DNA of 64,000 nt from Atriophallophorus winterbourni (Eukaryota; Platyhelminthes; Trematoda; Plagiorchiida; Microphallidae): the NCBI GenBank assembly GCA_013407085.1, contig JACCGJ010001453.1, positions 1-64,000 on the forward strand. Reading direction: 5' to 3'. A program made the position numbers and the translations under genes. The notes beneath the pieces were generated by a model. The model was not told where the DNA came from. It saw nothing but the letters and a program-made list of their open reading frames with translations, and did no database searches. Below, in pieces: positions 57,560 to 64,000 of this stretch. Every line of letters begins with the position of its first letter. Position 1 is the stretch's first letter.

Positions 57560-59079
57560 CCAGCATCACACTCCACAGCGAATCTCGGTCGACGGAGATG
57601 AAGCATCAGCAACCAAGTTCGCATCTCCTTTGACGTAATGAATATCGGTAGAGAATTGAAAGATGTAATCTAAGTTCCGAATCTCGTGCGGCGAATAACG
57701 ATCGAGTTGAGAATGCAGATTGAAAGTCAATGGTTTGTGATCCGTAAATATAATGAAGTCACGACCTTCCAATAAATGACGGAAATGCCGAATGGCTATA
57801 TATATCGCAAGTAATTCACGGCCAAATGTGCTGTAGCGGGTTTGCGCCGGATTAAGTTTCTGTGAGAAAATGCTAATGGACGGAAAGTGTTCTTATGGTG
57901 TTGTTGTGAAACAGCTTCCACAGCCGAATTGGAGACATCGGTCGTCAATGATAAAAAGAAGGTCGATTCTGGATCAGTGAAAGAGAGTTCGGTGGCACTT
58001 CAAAGAGCTTTTTGGATGAGGCAAAAGCTTCAAGTGCCTCTCGCGAAAGCTGAAGTGATTTTACTTTGGAGTCGAACAAATCAGTCAGCGGTGCACAGTT
58101 TGCACATTTTGGAATGAAGCGACGGTAGAAGTTTATCATGCCGATAAAGCGACGCAACTACGTTACCGTTGTTGGGACAGGCATGTCGGAAATCTCCTGG
58201 CATGTCGCAGGAAGAGGTGTAATACCAGATCGAGTGAGGCGATTACCGAGGAAGTCCAGTGAATTTGTGCCAAAAATGCATTTACTAGGGTTGATCTTTA
58301 TCCCGTAATTTACGAAACACTCTAAAACGAGACAAATGTGCTTGAAATGCTCCTCTGATGAGTTGCTGGCAATCCAGACGTCGTCGATGTATGCCTAGGC
58401 AAACGGCAAGACTCGCAGCACTTCGTCGATGAAACGTTGAAAATTTTGCGCAGCGTTTCTCACACCAAAGGTCATCCGAGTGAATTCATATAAGCCGAAA
58501 GTAGTTGTGACTGCCATTTTAGGTCTGTCTTTTTCGGCAACCGGGATATGGTAATGAGCACAAACGAGATCATGCTTAGTAAGGATCGTTGTGGCACAAA
58601 GATTCAAAGAAAAATCATGAAAATGTGGCACTGGATACCTGTCTGGGACCGTTCGACTGTTAAGAGCGCGATAGTCACCACATGGCCTCAAGTCATCTGA
58701 GGTCTTCTTGGGAACCATATGAAGTGGTGACAACCAGGAGCTGGAGGAGGTACGGATGATCCCAAGCTCTAGCATTTGCTCAAATTTGGTTCTTGCAATC
58801 TTGAGTTTGGACGGGTAAAGTCGCCTAGGTCTAAAGGAGACTGGTGGACCGCTAGAGACAATGTGATGTTTCACGGAGTGGGTCACTTTGTCTGTCGGTC
58901 GTGGAAGCTGTGTGACGGATGGGAATTCATGCAGTATAGCACTAAGAGTCGAAGTTGATGGAGTGACAGCTTTGATGCCGGAGGGAATGGCTTCAAGAGT
59001 GATACCTGACACCTGTAAAGAGGTTGTCGTATCTACAAATCTCCGCTGTTTTACTTCGACAGTTAGACATAAGTGAGAC
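57560..59079 (-). pseudogene. Ty3/gypsy (CsRn1-like) reverse transcriptase and RNase H
   Basis: Minus-strand RT from 59079: TTTSLQVSGI after the protease end, then HHIVSSGPPVSFRPRRLYP, MLELGIIRTSSSSWLSPLHMVPKK, GDYRALNSRTVPDRYPVPH, a degraded LDL block (KHDLVCAHYHIPVAE), VTTTFGLYEFTRMTFGVRNAAQNFQRFIDEVL, and the active site YIDD. A TAG directly before AYIDD (about 58396) ends the long frame. RNase H follows, with LRRFIGMINFYRRFIP (58150-58110) and FIIFTDHKPLTF (about 57755). Several stops make it inactive. The protease of the same element lies at 63684-64000, separated by the LINE insertion. Confidence 0.9.
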
Positions 59080-59325
59080 ACTTTTTCCGTCCAACCGCGC
59101 GTCGTTCGTTCTGCCTCGTTGTGCTAGTCGACTGTTCTGTGCTGACTGGTAGTTTTTTCCACGCTCCGATAAAATATTACGAATTTTCACTATTCCTTGA
59201 ACTTGCAGTGAAATAGAATCACTATTTTACTATATTCTCCATATTTTGCTGACTAATTATGCTAGCGATAAAATCAGCTTGTATTTTTGGTAACGTTTCA
59301 TTACTCATCATATTATCTGTCAGAT

Positions 59326-60633
59326 ATGAGTACTAGAAATTCATGCCTCAATGTCAAATTTGGCAAAATAGTAGCAAAAGGAATCGAATGCACAGCATGC
59401 AAGCTTTAGGCTCATTCTAGTTGTTCAGGTATACATAAATCTCACTATGGGATTTATGCGAAGTACCGCTGGTTGCAATGGTACTGTAGCGGCTGTCATC
59501 AGGCTGCCACAGACGCCGCTTGTCTAAAGCCAAGGAATAGTCGGACGTTGCCTTGCTCGTCAGATTCTATACCTGCCCCAACGTTTGTATCTGTTGTGAG
59601 GGCTAGTGTGAGTTCTGATAAAATGGCTGGCACTGACGTAGCTGACAAATCTAGCCAGCTACGACGTCCTATCAAGCAGGCTACCTCTTCTAAGGTGGTC
59701 AAATCTAAAAAACGTGCTACCAAGAACGCTGAAAAAACTGCATCCACACAAGACGCAGTCATAAATAGCCAGGTATCTCGTTCTCAAATGCGAGCTTCTA
59801 ATAGCAGGGTGGTTACTGTAGCAGAGATTCCGAAGAAGCGTAGGAAGGCGAATAAAGCTACTACCCAACAGAAGCAACATGAAATTGTTGCCGGATCGCC
59901 TGCACTGGATCACATTATCCAGGAATTAAATGAATTGCGCAAGAAATTCGATACATTGCGTGGCACCCCTTCTCCAAAAACTAGAACACGAAATGTACTG
60001 GTTTTTAATCGAGCAGAGCCATTCATCAAGGAATCGAGGTCTAGAAAAGATTTAGATCGCAGATGTATCAGCGATCTTATCCGCATGGTAGGTCTGAGGC
60101 CTTCCACTCCTACAAGGCGAGTTCACCGTCTTGGAAAATGGAAGTTGGATAGTCGCCCTAGGCCAATCCTGGTAGAATTCAAATACCAGGCAGATCGGGA
60201 CGATTTACTATCTAAGGCTGACCACATCGCCGAAGCAACTTTAGAAAAACTGCAGGTTAAGCCGGACAACCCTTCCTCCTGGATAAGACAATACTCTTCC
60301 GCCTCAAATAGGAGGGATCAGATTGTTAAGACCTCCAATAACGACAAGCGAGGTTGTACAAAGCTAATGGATTCTCTTTCCGAAGTAACGTCCAATCAAG
60401 GGCGCCGTTCATCCGAAAAGGATGGGGCTTCATCAGATGAAGAATTCTTGGAAGCGTCTGAGGATGGGGTCTGTGGTCGTATTATTATCCCTGAAATTAC
60501 ACAGCTCGTGGTTAGCAACCTGCAGTGTACAGCTGGTGTTCAGGCAGCACCAGGTGACTCGGCTATCGCAAGCAGTACGATAAAAAACGTGCTGACTTCT
60601 CGGGTACTCCGCCCGAGAATCACACAAGACTAA
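59326..60633 (+). CDS. LINE ORF1 protein with N-terminal PHD-like zinc finger (one TAG)
   Basis: 435 codons from ATG 59326 to TAA 60631. Residues 22-58 form a cysteine/histidine cluster (C22, C25, H30, C33, C54, C57) like the PHD-type finger of CR1 ORF1 proteins. A basic, lysine-rich middle part (residues about 88-140) resembles a nuclear or nucleic-acid-binding region. A short predicted coiled coil follows (IIQELNELRKKFDTLR), then a conserved-looking domain (residues about 175-300) and an acidic tail. Codon 28 is TAG (59407-59409) where the finger context suggests Trp, so this copy would give a truncated product unless read through. The frame is otherwise open. ORF1 proteins of this group bind element RNA. 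Confidence 0.82.
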
Positions 60634-63449
60634 TTGGGAATAGATTACGTGACACTGCCGCCACAGTGCTACTCGGGAATGCATGTAGCATCCGAAACAA
60701 ATGGTCTGAACTCTCCATCCTTGCACATGAGTTAAGACCGCATGTAATTGCACTGACAGAAACCTGGCTCTCTGCATCTGATGACATTCCTGATATAGTT
60801 GGTAACAGCTATTCCGTGATCAGGTGTGATAGACCGGGTGCAGTACAAGGTGGCGGTGTTGCTATTCTTCTCAGGTCAGGCCTCCGTACCTCAGAGTTAA
60901 ACGTTAGGCTTGGCACGCACAATGTGCAACTTAGCTCCTGTCTCATTCACTCCTATAAGCAATCTACGGTAATAGCGTGCGTTTATTTGAGTCCCCATTC
61001 AGGAGTACAGGATATGTATAACTTGCTTGAGAATTTGAGTTCACTACGTGCGCTTGGGTCTCAGGTTCTTATGGTGGGTGATTTTAATCTACCACACATA
61101 TCTTGGCCTAACCAGAGCTGCCAAGCTGATAAGATGTCTGAGGACTTCATAGAATGGACCCACAGACATGCTATGAGCCAACATGTAACTGAGCCTACAA
61201 GGTTCCGACATGGCTGTGAACCTTCGGTCCTGGATCTTGTTATATCTTCGAATGAGCAAATGGTTCGACAGGTGCAATATCTTTCCCCACTAGGGAAAAG
61301 TGATCACATCATGATTAGCTTCCAGCTACTTCTCAGGTATGACAAACCGCCTCCGAAACTAAAGCGCAACTTCAATAGGGTAGACTGGAGTGTTGTCTCA
61401 GAAGAAGCAGATCAGATCTTGTCACAATCTTCTGGTGATGATATGGCAGCAAACTGGCAGCTTATTCACCATTGTCTGTCCACACTGCAAGACAGATTTG
61501 CTCCGTTGGTGCACGTCAAAAGACGCAATAAGCCACAGTGGTGGACACCATCGATGCGCCGTGGTATTAAAATCCGGGACCGTGCCTGGAAAACTTACAA
61601 AGCTTCTCAGACACAATGGGCCTGGACAAGGTATAAACTACTTAGAAATAAGGCTGTGGGAAGCCAACGTAAGGCAAAACGTGATTTTGAGGCACGACTG
61701 GCATGTAATATAAGACAGTGCCCAAAGCGTTTCTATAGCTATGCACAATCCAAAGGCAAAACTCGCGATTGCATAGGCAACCTTCAACTGGACAATGGAT
61801 CTCAACTAGATTCAGATTCTGAAAAGGCTTCGGCTTTTCTCGAACATTTTCGAGCTGTTCAGAGGCCTGATCGCCAAACTGATCTCTCGAATATGCCAGT
61901 GGACATAAGGTCAGATAGCGTTCCTACCCTAGATGAAATAATTTTCACTGATAATGAGGTCAGGCTTGCACTTGAAGCAACAAATCCACATAAATCTGCG
62001 GGCCCGGATGGTATTCACCCTCAATTTATTAAGAACCTGGCGCCTGTATTAGCACAACCGGTGGGTCGCCTCTTTAACGCATCCTTAAGGTATGGGTATA
62101 TTCCTAGTGCATGGAAGCAGGCTGATGTGATACCTATACATAAAGGTGGCAGTCGATCTTCAGTTTGCAACTACAGACCTGTAAGCCTTACTAGTATCCT
62201 TTGCAAAACCCTAGAGAGACTTATTAGGGACAGGATCTGTCGCCACCTTGTCTCTGGTTCGTTACTAAACTCTGCTCAGCATGGTTTTCTAAAAGGGAAG
62301 TCTTGCCTAACGAACCTATTATGTTTTCTAAATGAGGTCACTAGGAGGCTAGATAAAGGCCACCAGGTCGAAGTTCTCTACTTGGACTTCTGCAAAGCCT
62401 TTGACTCGGTAAACCACAGGTTGCTTGCAATGAAGATTGGACAAATAGGTATCGATGGCCCTCTAAAGAACTGGATCACAAATTTCTTGAGCAATCGGTA
62501 TTTTCGCGTTCGCATAGGCAATATGTATTCCGCGAAAGCAGGAGTTGTTAGTGGAGTCCCGCAGGGTTCAGTACTAGGCCCACTACTCTTTCTTATCTTC
62601 ATCGATGATTTGGCATCCTCGCTTAAGTGTCCCTGCTATATGTTTGCAGACGATGTCAAGTTTATCGGATCGCTGAACGAACAGGATCTTTTTGAGGATA
62701 TAGAAAAGGTCATCAAGTGGTCTTCCACGTGGGATCTACCAATCAACTTCTCCAAAAGCTATCTTCTGTCCAAAGCTGCAACGAAGCTGCAGGTTGCTGG
62801 ACCTGATAACATACTGGAGATAACTGGGGTATCAAAAGTCCGGGACTTAGGTATTGCGGTTTCAGCGGACTTTAAATGGGCTGATCAATGTGCAGCTGCT
62901 GCACAACGCGCTAGGAACCAGCTCTTTCGCCTCCGATCAGTTTTATCCTGCAGGTCCCCGGAGGTTTTCATCCCATTGTATAAAGCGATAGTGAGACCTC
63001 ATCTCGAGTATTGCGTTCAAGCTTGGTCTCCTTACTTGGAAAAGGACATTGCCACGCTTGAAGGTGTTCAGCGCCTAGCTACTCGTATGATTAAAGGGCA
63101 ATCTGGGAAGTCGTATGAACAACGACTGTTGAGTCTAGATCTCTTCTCGCTAAAAAGAAGGCGACTACGTGGGGATCTGATCGAGACCTTTAAAATCGTT
63201 AGAGGCTTTAGTTCTATTGATCCGGCTGATATGTATGCTCTTGCGCCAGTGGTAGGTACTCGAGGCCATTCACTGAAACTGGCAAAACAACATGTCAGGT
63301 CTAATGCACGTAAGCACTTCTTTAGCGAAAGGGTAGTGAATCATTGGAACTGTCTGCCCGAAGAGGTAGTTTGTTCTACTTCAGTAACGTGCTTCAAAGA
63401 TAGACTAGACTCGATCTGGCGCTCTGTGTTTCCAAATTTTTATCCCTAA
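60558..63449 (+). CDS. LINE ORF2 protein: APE endonuclease and reverse transcriptase, apparently intact
   Basis: Open from 60558 to the stop ending at 63449. There is no ATG near the start; entry by -1 frameshift from ORF1 is the simplest reading. Numbering from codon 60666, the endonuclease has N5, E32 (TETWLS), D139 and N141 (VGDFNLP), D190 (LDLVIS) and S212-D213-H214. RT blocks are KSAGPDGIHP (443-452), NYRPVSLTS, HGFLKGKSCLTNLL, LDFCKAFDSVNH with D574, SGVPQGSVLGPLLF (629-642) and FADD 660-663. The C-terminal domain has YCVQAWSPYLEKD. No stop or frameshift occurs in 927 codons, so it could be active for target-primed reverse transcription. Length and order suit a CR1/Jockey-group ORF2. 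Confidence 0.9.
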   Translation, partial: LGYRKQYDKKRADFSGTPPENHTRLIGNRLRDTAATVLLGNACSIRNKWSELSILAHELRPHVIALTETWLSASDDIPDIVGNSYSVIRCDRPGAVQGGGVAILLRSGLRTSELNVRLGTHNVQLSSCLIHSYKQSTVIACVYLSPHSGVQDMYNLLENLSSLRALGSQVLMVGDFNLPHISWPNQSCQADKMSEDFIEWTHRHAMSQHVTEPTRFRHGCEPSVLDLVISSNEQMVRQVQYLSPLGKSDHIMISFQLLLRYDKPPPKLKRNFNRVDWSVVSEEADQILSQSSGDDMAANWQLIHHCLSTLQDRFAPLVHVKRRNKPQWWTPSMRRGIKIRDRAWKTYKASQTQWAWTRYKLLRNKAVGSQRKAKRDFEARLACNIRQCPKRFYSYAQSKGKTRDCIGNLQLDNGSQLDSDSEKASAFLEHFRAVQRPDRQTDLSNMPVDIRSDSVPTLDEIIFTDNEVRLALEATNPHKSAGPDGIHPQFIKNLAPVLAQPVGRLFNASLRYGYIPSAWKQADVIPIHKGGSRSSVCNYRPVSLTSILCKTLERLIRDRICRHLVSGSLLNSAQHGFLKGKSCLTNLLCFLNEVTRRLDKGHQVEVLYLDFCKAFDSVNHRLLAMKIGQIGIDGPLKNWITNFLSNRYFRVRIGNMYSAKAGVVSGVPQGSVLGPLLFLIFIDDLASSLKCPCYMFADDVKFIGSLNEQDLFEDIEKVIKWSSTWDLPINFSKSYLLSKAATKLQVAGPDNILEITGVSKVRDLGIAVSADFKWADQCAAAAQRARNQLFRLRSVLSCRSPEVFIPLYKAIVRPHLEYCVQAWSPYLEKDIATLEGVQRLATRMIKGQSGKSYEQRLLSLDLFSLKRRRLRGDLIETFKIVRGFSSIDPADMYALAPVVGTRGHSLKLAKQHVRSNARKHFFSERVVNHWNCLPEEVVCSTSVTCFKDRLDSIWRSVFPNFYP
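60582..60619 (+). promoter_or_regulatory. Candidate -1 programmed ribosomal frameshift signal
   Basis: In the ORF1 frame the codons ATA AAA AAC (60580-60588) present the canonical slippery heptamer A AAA AAC at 60582-60588. After an 8-nt spacer comes a hairpin with an 8-bp perfect stem, TTCTCGGG 60597-60604 with CCCGAGAA 60612-60619, and a 7-nt loop. A -1 slip moves exactly into the ORF2 frame, which is open from 60558 (after TGA 60555-60557), so the overlap spans the site. ORF1 would otherwise stop at 60631. Confidence 0.72.
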
Positions 63450-63677
63450 TTTTATAGTTGTTCTTCAATTTGTCGTTAAAACGCACTAATGCCTCTCCTC
63501 ACCTGTTGAGTGAGGGAGTTTTTCTGTTGCATTCCAGCCAAAGTCATACCAGAAGAATATTGAACCTACTATTCGAGTGGTGGACGCTCTTTTGGCTTAC
63601 CACCGGAAGTATTCTGGACGCTCGATTGGCGATTGCCACATATCGTCCTGTGCTAACTGAACTGAACTGAACTGAAC
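63450..63677 (+). repeat. LINE 3' untranslated region and (ACTGA)n tail
   Basis: About 200 nt without a frame end in four tandem ACTGA units (about 63656-63677) directly against the right TSD. The region shows a short inverted repeat around CTCACCTGTTGAGTGAG (63498-63514). The unit differs from the TTGAAT tails of other CR1-like copies. Confidence 0.85.
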
Positions 63678-63683
63678 TGAGAC

Positions 63684-64000
63684 AGAAAGTGGATACCGAT
63701 TATTGGGCAATTAACCTCCGCGATAAATAACACCCAGGGAAAACTGCGTCTTAGTCCTAGATTGAGGGTCAGGAGGCGTTGGCCGTAAGTGTTATTACGA
63801 CAGCCATTTGCCGCCTGAAGAGTGTAGGAAGGCGGTTTTGAGGTGCTGGATGCTGGAGGTATGACGCTAATTTCAGCGCCAGTATCGACTAGGAAACGCA
63901 GGCCACTCGATTTGTATGTAACTTATAATAGGCGACTCGGGTTTGGTTCGCCGGCTACAGTCGTCGCCCTTACTGGCTGGCCAGAAAGGTTGACGTTTTT
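63684..64000 (-). pseudogene. Ty3/gypsy protease, continuing the RT at 57560-59079
   Basis: On the minus strand SSGLRFLVDTGAEISVIPP (about 63910-63860) is a retropepsin active site with intact DTG, followed by LQAANG, TYGQRLLTLNLGLRRSFPW and CPIIGIHFL. The frame meets the LINE TSD and continues beyond it into the RT segment. A TAA stop lies eight codons before the active-site block. The gag part lies outside the window. Confidence 0.9.

Larger units (their letters stand above)
59074..63683 (+). mobile_element. Full-length CR1-like LINE inserted in the gypsy element, 6-bp TSD
   Basis: The element runs 59080-63677 (about 4.6 kb), flanked by TGAGAC at 59074-59079 and 63678-63683. Removing it and one TSD copy restores a continuous gypsy frame from protease into RT, which fixes both ends. 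Layout: 5' untranslated 59080-59325; ORF1 59326-60633; -1 frameshift signal 60582-60619; ORF2 to 63449; 3' untranslated 63450-63655; tail of tandem ACTGA units 63656-63677. It is the youngest-looking and most complete element here and differs from the other CR1-like copies, which end in TTGAAT-type units. Confidence 0.92.

Overview
The window looks like nuclear DNA of a parasitic flatworm, most likely a digenean trematode. Three things point there: very small introns (44 bp in the one spliced gene), three intronless GPCR genes of a type I associate with flatworms, and a dense mix of CR1-like and RTE-like LINEs with CsRn1-like Ty3/gypsy and BEL/Pao LTR elements. Species cannot be named from the sequence. 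A block of exactly 1000 N (33151-34150) marks a scaffold gap.

Only four host genes can be defended. Three are paralogous rhodopsin-like GPCRs (11111-12076 +, 21202-22140 -, 34839-35786 +), each one uninterrupted exon of 312-321 residues with a DRL motif at the end of TM3 and no NPxxY in TM7. The fourth is a LUC7L3-type splicing factor (40550-41931 -) in three exons.

The rest is mostly mobile DNA. Positions 1-280 form a long inverted repeat around a hammerhead ribozyme (126-181), with a second ribozyme copy at 44174-44229. Positions 1142-1353 hold a hAT-like MITE with perfect TIRs and an 8-bp target duplication. From 3566 to 10665 an old CR1-like LINE is split by two RTE-like insertions, one bounded by a 10-bp duplication. 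From 12640 to 18565, and again at 30923-31862 and 34151-34335, lie fragments of a second RTE-like family with a C-terminal zinc finger. CR1-like copies fill 22740-27930, 30360-33150, 44340-48000 and 54115-57100. A short repeat of about 100-110 bp (called Rep-A here) recurs at least nine times in both orientations; two copies have 8-bp duplications. LTR-element remains are at 48120-49075 (gypsy), 51266-53534 (BEL/Pao), and 57560-59079 with 63684-64000 (one gypsy element).

The right end is the most informative region. A nearly intact 4.6-kb CR1-like LINE (59080-63677) with a 6-bp duplication and an (ACTGA)n tail has inserted into that gypsy element between protease and reverse transcriptase. 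Its ORF1 and ORF2 overlap across a canonical -1 frameshift signal (A AAA AAC, 8-nt spacer, 8-bp hairpin), which predicts an ORF1-ORF2 fusion protein. ORF2 keeps all recognisable endonuclease and RT catalytic residues.
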